This document shows positions 1-7,563 of a DNA stretch of 23,678 bases, in pieces. Position 1 is the first letter of the stretch. Every line of letters begins with the position of its first letter. The notes below the pieces were generated by a model. That model searched no databases. It had not been told where the DNA came from and saw only the letters and a list, made by a program, of their open reading frames with translations. This DNA comes from Candidatus Pollutiaquabacter sp. Lineage in GTDB: Bacteria; Bacteroidota; Bacteroidia; AKYH767-A; 2013-40CM-41-45. The position numbers and the translations under genes are program-made. The DNA is taken from the NCBI GenBank assembly GCA_903854075.1, contig CAINVI010000088.1:1-23678 (forward strand), in the 5' to 3' direction.

Positions 1-117
1 AAGTGTGTTGCTTGCAGAACTAGAGCTGTTGTTTGAAAACGAATAAAACAACGAACCAATAGCAAACACCATTGTAGAACCAACCACTAAAAGACCAATA
101 ATGATTTTATTTTTAAA
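1..117 (-). CDS. Possible 5' fragment of an unrelated membrane-anchored protein (window edge)
   Basis: The minus strand is open for 39 codons from base 117 to the left edge. It reads as a short basic start (FKNK), a hydrophobic stretch of about 20 residues (IIIGLLVVGSTMV and on), then a Ser/Asn-rich tail (SNNSSSSASN). That is the form of a signal anchor or signal peptide followed by a flexible linker. No ATG, GTG or TTG start lies just upstream in this frame, as if the start codon was lost at base 117/118. By hand count the segment is about 32% G+C, clearly poorer than the rest. I do not recognise the family. It may be foreign DNA joined by an assembly or amplification artefact, or a real rearranged neighbour. 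Confidence is low because only 39 codons are visible. Confidence 0.35.
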
Positions 118-993
118 GACGGTCAGGCGGTTCTCCTCAATCTGGGATACAACAAAAAGGGGTTGGGAATTACAGCAAGTATGAAATGGCTGGATAACAT
201 GTCGTACCGTAGCGATCGTTATGCATTGGTGAATAGTTTGCTCATCAATTATATGCCGGCGATTACCAAGAATCATACCTATTTATTGGCAGCCTTTTAC
301 CCGTACGCAACGCAGCTCATCGGTGAATTTGGCGTTCAGGCAGAGGTCTTCTATCATCTGCCGAAATCCTTATCCTGGGCAGGGCCTTACGGAACCGATA
401 TTACAGTCAATTATTCCCGCACGCAAGCTATCGACAAACAGTCAATCACGGCCGGAGCAGATACAGCCCTTGGCTATAAGGCAAAATTCCTGAGCGTTGG
501 CGACGAAATTTATTACGAAGACTTCAACATTGCCATTGACCGGAAAATAAATAAAAAGCTCCGCGCTATTTTCACGTACATGTACCAGAATTACAATAAG
601 GACCAGGTCGAAGGTCGTGAGGGATTCGGACATGTGTATTCGAACATCTTTGTACTAGAAACCCAATACCGGATTACTACCAAGAAAAGTATCCGTACAG
701 AAATTCAGGCCCTCATTACCGAACGTGATCAGGGAAGTTGGGGTTTGTTGCTGGCCGAGTATTCCATTGCACCACACTGGTTTGTTGCTGCTTTCGATCA
801 GTATAATTATGGTAACCCTATCGAATCCAAGCGTCTTCATTATTTCACCGGTCAAGTCGGCTATAGCAGGGGCTCCAATCGTATAACAGTTGGTTATGGC
901 CGTCAACGTGCAGGTATTCTTTGTGTCGGCGGTGTGTGCAGGAATGTTCCTTCTGCCAATGGTTTCACCCTATCGGTTACATCCAGTTTCTAA
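118..993 (+). CDS. DUF6029-family protein, 5' truncated
   Basis: The in-frame sequence from about base 118 (GQAVLLNLGYNKKGLG, then a DNMSYRSDR motif) resembles the C-terminal half of DUF6029 proteins, predicted beta-rich envelope proteins of Bacteroidota. Alternating polar/hydrophobic strands and the terminal SVTSSF fit an outer-membrane barrel end. From memory the family is around 500 residues; only about 291 codons remain. In-frame stops at 34-36 and 88-90, plus the composition change at about 117, show that the N-terminal half is missing here. A TTG at 163 is the first start-like codon, but homology appears to extend upstream of it, so I treat the gene as 5' truncated. The Omp28-like lipoprotein follows 13 bases later. 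Function is unknown. Confidence 0.7.
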   Translation, partial: DGQAVLLNLGYNKKGLGITASMKWLDNMSYRSDRYALVNSLLINYMPAITKNHTYLLAAFYPYATQLIGEFGVQAEVFYHLPKSLSWAGPYGTDITVNYSRTQAIDKQSITAGADTALGYKAKFLSVGDEIYYEDFNIAIDRKINKKLRAIFTYMYQNYNKDQVEGREGFGHVYSNIFVLETQYRITTKKSIRTEIQALITERDQGSWGLLLAEYSIAPHWFVAAFDQYNYGNPIESKRLHYFTGQVGYSRGSNRITVGYGRQRAGILCVGGVCRNVPSANGFTLSVTSSF

Positions 994-1006
994 TACATTC
1001 TCAGTC

Positions 1007-1924
1007 ATGATACGCAAGGTTTCCTTGATCGCAGTTTTTAGTGCCATCCTGTTTACCGGATGCGATAAGGTGGAAGCGCCTTATTATGAAGGCAGCACCG
1101 CCGATGTGGTTTATATCGGCACGGACGCAGCAATAATTAGTGGTGATACGTTGTCTTTTGAGCCGGACAACACCCCAGCCATTAAGAAAGTGCTGCTGGA
1201 AGATTATACCGGTCATACCTGCGGAAATTGTCCCGCTGCGGCCATGTACATCGTGAGCAATCTGGTGCCCGCCAATCCTGACCAATTGGTCGTGATGGGT
1301 GTTCATGCCGGAGATTTTGCCAATACCACGAACGGTTTGCCGAATCAACCAACAGCTTCCTTCCAAACGGATTTCACGTGCGCAGTTGGTAATGCATGGT
1401 ATACGAAGTTTAATGTGAATTTCAATCCTTGTGGAATGGTAAACCGGGCCGGTTTTCCTACCGGATCACACCTCAAGCCGTACCTTGCCTGGAATTCTGC
1501 CATCAATGCGCAAAAAGCATTGGCGCCTACGCAAAAGATCCGCCTCGAAGCACACCTTGACACACTTACCGGCAAAGCAAACATTGCGGTGCAAACGGAA
1601 AACCTATCAGCTACAAGCAGCGAATTGAAGCTACAAGTGGTGGTGACGGAGGATTCAATCATGGATTGGCAGGTTTGGTACGGACATGTTCCGGAATATG
1701 AGCCCTCGTACTACCATCGTCACGTACTGCGTACCACCTTGAACAGTAACTTCGGAGAGGCATTGTATGCCGGCAATGTTCCCGCCGGCGAGAAACGCAT
1801 CCGCGGATATTCTGTGCAGCTTGCACCGGAATGGGACCTCAAACATTGCAGCGTCGTTGCATTTATTTACGATGCTACGACGCAGCAAGTCATGCAGGTG
1901 GAAGAGCTACACCTCGAAGAATAG
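1007..1924 (+). CDS. Omp28-related outer-membrane lipoprotein with thioredoxin-like CXXC
   Basis: The 305-residue product starts MIRKVSLIAV and has a lipobox, LFTGC, with Cys19 as the probable lipidated residue, so it should be an envelope lipoprotein. Residues 72-75 (CGNC, followed by P) sit in a YTGHTCGNCP context typical of the Omp28-related family, which has a thioredoxin-like N-terminal domain; the C-terminal part looks like a beta-sandwich. ATG 1007 is chosen over an upstream GTG (890) because it gives a clean lipoprotein signal and does not overlap the previous gene by 100 bases. It lies between the DUF6029 gene and a small barrel, a grouping I recall from other Bacteroidota. Whether the CXXC pair is redox active or structural is unknown. 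Confidence 0.85.
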   Translation: MIRKVSLIAVFSAILFTGCDKVEAPYYEGSTADVVYIGTDAAIISGDTLSFEPDNTPAIKKVLLEDYTGHTCGNCPAAAMYIVSNLVPANPDQLVVMGVHAGDFANTTNGLPNQPTASFQTDFTCAVGNAWYTKFNVNFNPCGMVNRAGFPTGSHLKPYLAWNSAINAQKALAPTQKIRLEAHLDTLTGKANIAVQTENLSATSSELKLQVVVTEDSIMDWQVWYGHVPEYEPSYYHRHVLRTTLNSNFGEALYAGNVPAGEKRIRGYSVQLAPEWDLKHCSVVAFIYDATTQQVMQVEELHLEE

Positions 1925-1932
1925 TCGCTCCT

Positions 1933-2544
1933 ATGATTGCAAATGGTTACTTGTGTCGTTTTACCTTGGCGGTTTTTCTGTTGATCACTGCTTCCGGCTC
2001 TGCGCAGCAATTTGATGCAGGGCTTCGTTTCGGATTGACAACAACGCAAGTTGGCGGCGATCAGCTGGAAGGTTTTGATAAAGCTGGATTGTTAGGCGGA
2101 GGCTATGTATCACGTGCTTTTTCTAAACGTACTTCCCTCGCGATGGAAATGCTTTTTGTACAAAAAGGGAGCAGAAAGCCGGTTGATGAAACGGATAACA
2201 GTTTCTACCGGTTGCGCTTGAGTTATATTGAAGTTCCGTTGCTTCTACGATGGAAAGCATCAAGAAAAATAACCCTGGAAACCGGCCCTGCTTTCGGCGT
2301 GTTAGTTGCAGCCAACGAAGCGGATCAGGTGGGGGACATCAATTATGCGCCTGCGTTTGAGAATACGGAGTTCTCTTTTCACTTAGGACTACTTTATTCC
2401 CTGGGTGAAAAATGGAGCGTGAATGCGCGGTACGGATTTTCTGTTTTACCGATCCGCTCCTTTTCTTCGGTGTCCAATTACCGCTACCTTGACAGCGGAC
2501 AGTTCAACGAAGTGATTCAGCTATCGTTGAACTATGCCTTCTGA
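1933..2544 (+). CDS. PorT-like / outer-membrane beta-barrel protein
   Basis: A 203-residue protein with a clear signal peptide (hydrophobic FTLAVFLLITASGSA, then QQFDAG). Repeated amphipathic strands with G-x-x-x-R patterns end in SLNYAF, a terminal aromatic typical of outer-membrane barrels. The segments FDAGLRFGLTTTQVGGDQLEGFDKAG and YIEVPLLLRWKAS match the porin-like barrel family common in Bacteroidota (OMP_b-brl_2 type, including PorT). ATG 1933 is eight bases after the lipoprotein stop; an upstream in-frame ATG (1831) would overlap that gene and spoil the signal peptide. (The first motif is split here for reference: FDAGLRFGL, then TTTQVGGDQ.) The specific role is unknown. Confidence 0.8.
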   Translation: MIANGYLCRFTLAVFLLITASGSAQQFDAGLRFGLTTTQVGGDQLEGFDKAGLLGGGYVSRAFSKRTSLAMEMLFVQKGSRKPVDETDNSFYRLRLSYIEVPLLLRWKASRKITLETGPAFGVLVAANEADQVGDINYAPAFENTEFSFHLGLLYSLGEKWSVNARYGFSVLPIRSFSSVSNYRYLDSGQFNEVIQLSLNYAF

Positions 2545-2592
2545 ACGTGTTTTCCTCTTTTGGAGGGACAAGGTTTCGTAAGCGACATTTAG

Positions 2593-2600
2593 TATATTCG
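2593..2600 (+). promoter_or_regulatory. Candidate -7 promoter element TATATTCG upstream of deoC
   Basis: TATATTCG lies 14 bases before the preferred deoC ATG at 2615, in the only sizeable gap (70 bases) between the beta-barrel gene and deoC. It differs by one base from the Bacteroidota consensus TAnnTTTG. No convincing -33 TTTG lies at the expected spacing. A second imperfect copy, AATCTTTG, lies at 2607-2614. Confidence 0.4.
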
Positions 2601-2614
2601 TTGTCCAATCTTTG

Positions 2615-3538
2615 ATGACTATGAGAGAAACGCGTTCTGCGCTTCGTTATTCCGTTACTGAAAGTCCTGCTATCGATCAGGTAGGTGTGGACGAGCGGGT
2701 GTCCCGTATGACCAAGCGAAGTATAAAGAAAGAGTCCAAGCTGCAGGCCCTCAAGCTAGCCATGAGCATGCTCGATCTTACAACGCTGGAAGCAAAAGAT
2801 ACTCCGGGCAAAGTACGTCAGTTGTGCATAAAAGCCATGCATCCGCACGATCTGCTTCCCGGGATTCCGGCAGTAGCTGCTGTTTGTGTTTATCCTAATC
2901 TAGTGCGCGTAGCTAAAGAGACACTTGAAGGATCTGGTGTAAAAGTAGCGGCTGTTGCCACGGCTTTCCCCAGCGGAATGTCTACACGAAAAATGAAGCT
3001 CGAAGAAACACGTTGGGCAGTAGGAGAAGGTGCAGATGAAATCGATATGGTTATTTCCCGCGGACAGTTCTTGGCCGGCGAATACAATTTCGTGTTTGAC
3101 GAGATTGCAGCTGTCAAAGAGGCATGCGGAGCGGCTCATCTGAAAGTCATTCTCGAAACCGGTGAATTGAGTACCCTTGACAATGTCCGTCGCGCCAGTG
3201 ATTTGGCCATGAATGCCGGTGCAGATTTTATAAAAACTTCTACCGGAAAAATCCAGCCGGCAGCAACCTTGCCGGTTACCTTGGTCATGCTCGAAGCTAT
3301 CCGTGACTATTACTATACGACAGGTAAGATGATTGGCATGAAGCCGGCTGGCGGAATTGCCACGGCCAAGCTGGCGCTGCAGTACTTAGTCATGGTGCGT
3401 GAGACGCTCGGCCAGGATTGGTTAAATCCCGATTGGTTCCGCTTTGGTGCAAGTTCACTGGCGAATGATCTGCTCATGCAAATTGTCAAAGAGCACACCG
3501 GTGTCTACCAGAGTATTGATTATTTCTCTAAAGATTAA
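2615..3538 (+). CDS. deoC: Deoxyribose-phosphate aldolase (DERA)
   Basis: Class I aldolase splitting 2-deoxyribose 5-phosphate into acetaldehyde and glyceraldehyde 3-phosphate in deoxynucleoside breakdown; cytosolic. Diagnostic segments are LDLTTLEAKDTPGKVRQLC, AAVCVYPNLV, GADEIDMVISRG, LKVILETGEL and DFIKTSTGK, where Lys207 (counted from ATG 2615) is the expected Schiff-base lysine, followed by MKPAGGI. At about 307 residues it is longer than the 259-residue E. coli enzyme because of a roughly 40-residue N-terminal extension, so the true start may be ATG 2621 or the Met at RMTKRS. The next gene, an aldehyde dehydrogenase, begins 25 bases downstream and could oxidise the acetaldehyde released. 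Confidence 0.95.
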   Translation: MTMRETRSALRYSVTESPAIDQVGVDERVSRMTKRSIKKESKLQALKLAMSMLDLTTLEAKDTPGKVRQLCIKAMHPHDLLPGIPAVAAVCVYPNLVRVAKETLEGSGVKVAAVATAFPSGMSTRKMKLEETRWAVGEGADEIDMVISRGQFLAGEYNFVFDEIAAVKEACGAAHLKVILETGELSTLDNVRRASDLAMNAGADFIKTSTGKIQPAATLPVTLVMLEAIRDYYYTTGKMIGMKPAGGIATAKLALQYLVMVRETLGQDWLNPDWFRFGASSLANDLLMQIVKEHTGVYQSIDYFSKD

Positions 3539-3563
3539 TGCAGTCGTTGCAACTCATTACAGT

Positions 3564-5042
3564 ATGAAAAAAACGAAGAAATCAGTAACACCTCTTAACT
3601 TTACCGGCGGGTGGGATTATGCACCTGCGCCGGAGAGTAAGGACCATGTGCAGTTGAAGGACCGGTACGATTTGTTTATTAATGGGGCATTTGTAAAGCC
3701 ACTCTCTGGAAAATGGTTTGACACCATTAATCCGGCAACCGAAAAACGGATTGCTGCTGTGGCAGAAGCCGGTGAAAAGGATGTCAATAGTGCAGTGACT
3801 TCTGCGCGTAAGGCGTATGATGGAGTATGGGGTAAAATGCCTGCTAAGGAGCGTGGGAAATATATTTATCGCATAGCCCGTATCATGCAGGAACGTGCGC
3901 GTGAGTTGTCGGTCATCGAGTCTATGGATGGTGGCAAACCAATCCGGGAATCACGTGATATCGATGTGCCACTCGCAGCAGCACATTTCTTTTACTATGC
4001 CGGTTGGGCGGATAAACTGGCATACGCACTACCTGGTGCAACGCCGCGCTCTGTTGGAGTTACCGGACAAATCATTCCTTGGAATTTTCCGCTGTTGATG
4101 GCGGCCTGGAAAATCGCTCCTGCCTTAGCGGCAGGTAATACGGTAGTGTTGAAACCGGCGGAAACAACTCCGCTTACAGCGTTGAAACTGGCAGAGATCA
4201 TTCAGGAAGCTGACCTTCCTCCGGGAGTTGTGAATATTATCACGGGCGCAGGAACGACCGGCGCAGCACTGGTCAATCACCCCGGCGTGAATAAAGTCGC
4301 CTTCACCGGATCTACGGATGTAGGAAAAATAATTCAGAAAGCACTGGCCGGAACCGGTAAGCGCTACACCCTGGAGCTTGGAGGCAAAGCAGCTAATATC
4401 ATTTTTGAGGATGCTGCCATCGATCAGGCCGTAGAAGGAATTATTAACGGTATTTTCTTTAATCAAGGACACGTTTGCTGTGCGGGTTCCCGACTCTTTG
4501 TGCAAGAGTCGGTCATGAAAACCGTAGTGAGAAAACTGAAGGACCGTTTAGAGACGTTAGTGGTTGGAGATCCGCTGGATAAGAATACCGATATCGGTGC
4601 TATTAATTCACGGATGCAATTGGAGAAGATCAAAAAGTATCTAAAGATTGGTGTGAACGAAGGCGGTGAAATGTATCAGGCAGCGTGTAGTGTGCCTTCC
4701 AAAGGGTTTTGGTGTAAGCCAACATTGTTCACCAATGTCTCACAATCATCTCGAATCGTACAAGAAGAAATTTTCGGTCCTGTCTTGGCAATTCAATCGT
4801 TCCGCACACTGGAGGAGGTTATCGAAAAAGCGAACAATATTCCATATGGTCTTAGCGGAGGTGTTTGGACCGATAAGGGTTCCCGTATTTTCAAGGTGAC
4901 CGGAGAATTACGCGCCGGTGTAGTATGGGCGAATACCTATAATAAGTTTGATCCGACATCACCTTTCGGCGGATACAAAGAAAGTGGAGTAGGTCGGGAG
5001 GGCGGATTGCACGGACTTATGCCTTACCTGCAACACGTCTGA
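3564..5042 (+). CDS. Aldehyde dehydrogenase (catalytically complete)
   Basis: A 492-residue NAD(P)-dependent aldehyde dehydrogenase of normal length. Visible features are the N-terminal YDLFINGAFV start, IIPWNFPLLMAAWKIAPAL, VVLKPAETTPL with the cofactor-binding lysine, FTGSTDVG, LELGGK with general base Glu271, FFNQGHVCCAG with the nucleophile probably Cys305, and EEIFGPVL and PFGGYKESG near the end. The preceding deoC makes acetaldehyde, so acetaldehyde to acetate is a reasonable substrate guess, but specificity cannot be read from sequence. ATG 3564 is chosen because the frame upstream overlaps deoC. The downstream gene, 15 bases away, encodes a shorter aldehyde dehydrogenase-like partner, which recalls the two-domain ALDH16 proteins. 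Confidence 0.93.
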   Translation: MKKTKKSVTPLNFTGGWDYAPAPESKDHVQLKDRYDLFINGAFVKPLSGKWFDTINPATEKRIAAVAEAGEKDVNSAVTSARKAYDGVWGKMPAKERGKYIYRIARIMQERARELSVIESMDGGKPIRESRDIDVPLAAAHFFYYAGWADKLAYALPGATPRSVGVTGQIIPWNFPLLMAAWKIAPALAAGNTVVLKPAETTPLTALKLAEIIQEADLPPGVVNIITGAGTTGAALVNHPGVNKVAFTGSTDVGKIIQKALAGTGKRYTLELGGKAANIIFEDAAIDQAVEGIINGIFFNQGHVCCAGSRLFVQESVMKTVVRKLKDRLETLVVGDPLDKNTDIGAINSRMQLEKIKKYLKIGVNEGGEMYQAACSVPSKGFWCKPTLFTNVSQSSRIVQEEIFGPVLAIQSFRTLEEVIEKANNIPYGLSGGVWTDKGSRIFKVTGELRAGVVWANTYNKFDPTSPFGGYKESGVGREGGLHGLMPYLQHV

Positions 5043-5057
5043 TAAAAAGAGATTCCT

Positions 5058-5951
5058 ATGGAAACAAGCAAAAAAAATAAAGCAGGATCCGCTGCAAGAA
5101 TCGGTGTACTTAAAACGTACAAACTGTATGTTGACGGAAAATTTCCGCGAACTGAATCCGGACGTTATTTCATTTTCAAAGACACGAAAGGCACAGCACT
5201 AGCCAATATTTGTGTAGCATCTCGAAAGGATTTCCGCGATGCTGTTGTCGCCGCACGTAAGGCACAGCCATCTTGGGCGGCACGATCGGCCTACAACAAA
5301 GGCCAAATCCTTTACCGGATTGCCGAAATGCTCGAAGATCGTCGTCCGCAATTCGTTGCCGAACTCCAGCAGCAAGGCTTGGCAGCGAAAGCTGCTGAGG
5401 AGGAAGTTAGTGTAGCTGTTGACCGCTTGGTTTATTATGCCGGCTGGAGCGATAAGTACCAGCAAGTGTTCAGTGCAGTAAATCCGGTCGAGTCTTCGCA
5501 CTTCAATTTTTCTTTGCCGGAACCCACCGGTGTCGTCAGTATGATTGCCCCTGAAGAAAGTGGACTCGTTGGACTGGTGTCTGTTATCGCTCCGGCTATC
5601 GTTGGGGGCAACGTTGTCGTTGTGCTGGCCTCCGAGCAGTATCCATTGACGGCAATTACCTTCTCGGAAGTGTTGCACACATCAGATCTTCCCGGCGGTG
5701 TTGTGAACATACTCACCGGTACGCGAAAAGAATTGGTGGGGCATTTCACGAATCATATGGACGTGAATGCTACGGTATATTGCGGATCCGAAGCGGGTCA
5801 TATCAAAACGGTGGAAGAGAATTCAGCCTTGAATGTAAAAAGACCTTTCGTTTATACTACCGATAATTGGAAGAGCGAGGAGATGCAAAGTCCTTACCGT
5901 ATCATGGATTTGCAGGAAATAAAAACCACGTGGCATCCTATCGGAAAATAA
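5058..5951 (+). CDS. Catalytically dead, short aldehyde dehydrogenase-like protein (ALDH16 second-domain-like)
   Basis: A 297-residue protein that matches the N-terminal, cofactor-domain half of aldehyde dehydrogenases (YKLYVDGKF, AVVAARKAQPSWAARSAYNKGQILYRIAEML, YYAGWSDKYQQV, LPGGVVNILTG). It stops before the catalytic domain, so there is no ELGGK glutamate and no catalytic cysteine. Cofactor residues are also changed: IAPEESGL replaces IPWNFPL, VVLASEQ replaces VVLKPAE, and VYCGSE replaces FTGST. The frame is undamaged and ends cleanly (KTTWHPIGK), so this is not a decaying pseudogene. In ALDH16 proteins a second inactive domain follows the active one; here the two parts are separate genes 15 bases apart. 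The probable role is structural or regulatory partner of the enzyme at 3564-5042 (inference). Confidence 0.8.
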   Translation: METSKKNKAGSAARIGVLKTYKLYVDGKFPRTESGRYFIFKDTKGTALANICVASRKDFRDAVVAARKAQPSWAARSAYNKGQILYRIAEMLEDRRPQFVAELQQQGLAAKAAEEEVSVAVDRLVYYAGWSDKYQQVFSAVNPVESSHFNFSLPEPTGVVSMIAPEESGLVGLVSVIAPAIVGGNVVVVLASEQYPLTAITFSEVLHTSDLPGGVVNILTGTRKELVGHFTNHMDVNATVYCGSEAGHIKTVEENSALNVKRPFVYTTDNWKSEEMQSPYRIMDLQEIKTTWHPIGK

Positions 5952-5967
5952 ATCGTTCGTAGCACAG

Positions 5968-6561
5968 ATGTTGTTTCCTCCTGCACCGCTAGTGACTCCG
6001 ACCGACCGAGAACGATCGTTAGGACAGTCCGCGCATGTCTTCTGGCTGACCGGACTAAGCGGCTCCGGAAAATCAACGCTGGCGCAACATTTGGAGCAGG
6101 CATTACAGCAGCACGGATACAAGACGATGTTACTGGACGGCGACTTGTTGCGATCCGGACTGAATAAAGACCTTGGATTTTCCGACCATGATCGTACCGA
6201 AAACATCCGAAGAATTGCCGAGGTGAATCGCTTGTTTCTTGAAGCCGGTATAATTACTATCAATGCATTTATATCGCCGTTTCGCTCGGATCGTGCGGCC
6301 GTGCGTGATCTACTTCCTGCTGGGTGTTTCAGCGAAATTTATCTAGCAGCAGATCTTACCGCCTGCGAGGAAAGGGACGTGAAAGGATTGTATAAAAAGG
6401 CGCGTGCGGGCGAAATTTCCTCATTCACTGGAGTCAGTTCTCCCTACGAGGCCCCGTTGAATCCCGATTTGGTACTTTCTACTGGTGCTGAAACCGTAGA
6501 ACAATCGTTGGCCAGCTTGCTTGAATTTGCGCTGCTGAAAGTCAAGCCATCGGCTGCCTAA
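5968..6561 (+). CDS. cysC: Adenylyl-sulfate (APS) kinase
   Basis: Phosphorylates adenosine 5'-phosphosulfate to PAPS, the donor for sulfotransferases. The 197-residue protein has the P-loop GLSGSGKST (residues 29-37), LDGDLLRSGLNKDLGFS, DRTENIRRIAEV, and the phospho-acceptor motif FISPFRSDR with Ser103. Further on are VKGLYKKARAGEISSFTGV and the YEAPLNPDL segment, all standard for the family. Length is normal for a stand-alone kinase. ATG 5968 is 16 bases after the ALDH-like gene. Its neighbours cysD, cysN and cysQ complete a PAPS synthesis and PAP removal set. Confidence 0.96.
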   Translation: MLFPPAPLVTPTDRERSLGQSAHVFWLTGLSGSGKSTLAQHLEQALQQHGYKTMLLDGDLLRSGLNKDLGFSDHDRTENIRRIAEVNRLFLEAGIITINAFISPFRSDRAAVRDLLPAGCFSEIYLAADLTACEERDVKGLYKKARAGEISSFTGVSSPYEAPLNPDLVLSTGAETVEQSLASLLEFALLKVKPSAA

Positions 6562-6576
6562 ACCACCTAATTTTCC

Positions 6577-6584
6577 TATCTTCG
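6577..6584 (+). promoter_or_regulatory. Candidate -7 promoter element TATCTTCG upstream of cysD
   Basis: TATCTTCG lies in the 78-base gap between cysC and cysD, 55 bases before the chosen cysD ATG. It matches the TAnnTTYG pattern repeated before several genes here. No -33 TTG was found at the expected distance. Confidence 0.4.
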
Positions 6585-6639
6585 TTCAGTTGATGTGCGG
6601 TATTATGGCATATTGGCATTGAACAAACGAACGAGACGG

Positions 6640-7545
6640 ATGTTTTCTTATAACCTCGATCATTTACGGGAGCTGGAAGCCGAGAGCATTTTTGTGCTCC
6701 GTGAGGTTGCAGCCCAATTCGAGCATCCGGTCCTGTTGTTTAGCGGAGGGAAGGATTCCATTGTTGCCTCCTACCTGGCGCGTAAAGCGTTTTATCCGGC
6801 ACCTATTCCCTTTACATTTCTTCATGTAGATACCGGACATAATTTTCCCGAGACAATTCGTTTCCGCGACGAATGGGTTAAAGAATTGGGTGCTGAATTG
6901 ATCGTTCGTTATGTACAGGATTCTATCGACAAGGGACGTGTTTCTGAAGAAAGTGGTATTCATGCCAGTCGAAATGCTCTGCAAACTACAACCCTTGTTG
7001 ATGCCATTGAAGAATTAAAAGTGGATGCAGCTATTGGCGGTGCTCGGCGCGATGAGGAGAAGTCACGTGCAAAAGAACGATTCTTTTCACACCGCGATGA
7101 GTTTGGCCAATGGGAACCGCGCAACCAGCGACCGGAATTGTGGAGTTTATTCAATGGGCATCATCGTAAAGGCGAGCATTTCCGGATCTTTCCATTAAGT
7201 AACTGGACGGAAATAGATATCTGGCAATACATCAAGAAAGAGAATATCCGGGTGCCTGAAATCTACTTTTCGCACGAGCGTGATGTGTTCGTACGCGAAG
7301 GGAATATTTATGCATTTTCCGATTTTGTGCAGTTGGGAAAGGACGAGCATGTATCGCGCAAAGTCATCCGCTTTCGTACGATTGGTGATATGACGTGTAC
7401 CGGTGCAGTGGAGTCGGTTGCTACAAATCTTGAGGATATTATTCGTGAAGTAGCTACATCGCGTTATACGGAACGAGGCTCTCGTATCGATGACCAGCGC
7501 TCAGAGACCTCTTTGGAAGACCGCAAACGCGCGGGGTATTTTTAA
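6640..7545 (+). CDS. cysD: Sulfate adenylyltransferase subunit 2 (ATP sulfurylase, small subunit)
   Basis: Catalytic subunit making adenosine 5'-phosphosulfate from ATP and sulfate, working with the GTPase CysN. The 301-residue product is almost the same length as E. coli CysD (302). Features are HLRELEAESI at the start, the PP-loop SGGKDS (residues 35-40), LHVDTGHNFPETIRFRD, GGARRDEEKSRAKER, SNWTEIDIWQYI, and the typical end RKRAGYF. ATG 6640 is chosen because the product then aligns with the family start; a GTG at 6595 would add 15 residues with no family match. cysN follows 18 bases later. Confidence 0.96.
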   Translation: MFSYNLDHLRELEAESIFVLREVAAQFEHPVLLFSGGKDSIVASYLARKAFYPAPIPFTFLHVDTGHNFPETIRFRDEWVKELGAELIVRYVQDSIDKGRVSEESGIHASRNALQTTTLVDAIEELKVDAAIGGARRDEEKSRAKERFFSHRDEFGQWEPRNQRPELWSLFNGHHRKGEHFRIFPLSNWTEIDIWQYIKKENIRVPEIYFSHERDVFVREGNIYAFSDFVQLGKDEHVSRKVIRFRTIGDMTCTGAVESVATNLEDIIREVATSRYTERGSRIDDQRSETSLEDRKRAGYF

Positions 7546-7553
7546 TCGGTTTA

Positions 7554-7561
7554 TATTTTCG
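7554..7561 (+). promoter_or_regulatory. TATTTTCG element immediately before cysN
   Basis: TATTTTCG lies two bases before the first cysN ATG (7564) inside an 18-base cysD-cysN gap. It matches the recurring TAnnTTYG box, but it is too close to the ATG for a normal leader. It may be an internal promoter with a leaderless start, or a chance match within an operon. Confidence 0.25.
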
Positions 7562-7563
7562 CC

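Noticed and set aside
163..993. Complete short DUF6029-like gene starting at TTG 163
   Set aside because: Family-like sequence continues in frame upstream of 163 to about base 118, where it breaks off. A TTG start inside conserved sequence is therefore unlikely, and the gene is better read as 5' truncated.
2552..2568. Possible terminator hairpin TTCCTC-TTTTG-GAGGGA after the beta-barrel gene
   Set aside because: The stem is only six pairs including one G-T, and no T run follows, so evidence for a terminator is too weak.
5199..5678. 159-codon minus-strand open frame
   Set aside because: It falls inside the ALDH-like gene at 5058-5951, which has family motifs in the + frame. No recognisable protein is encoded in reverse.
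5058..5951. Second aldehyde dehydrogenase as a pseudogene
   Set aside because: The frame is intact with a clean end and matches the layout of a non-catalytic ALDH16-type domain, so loss of the catalytic part looks ancestral, not recent decay.
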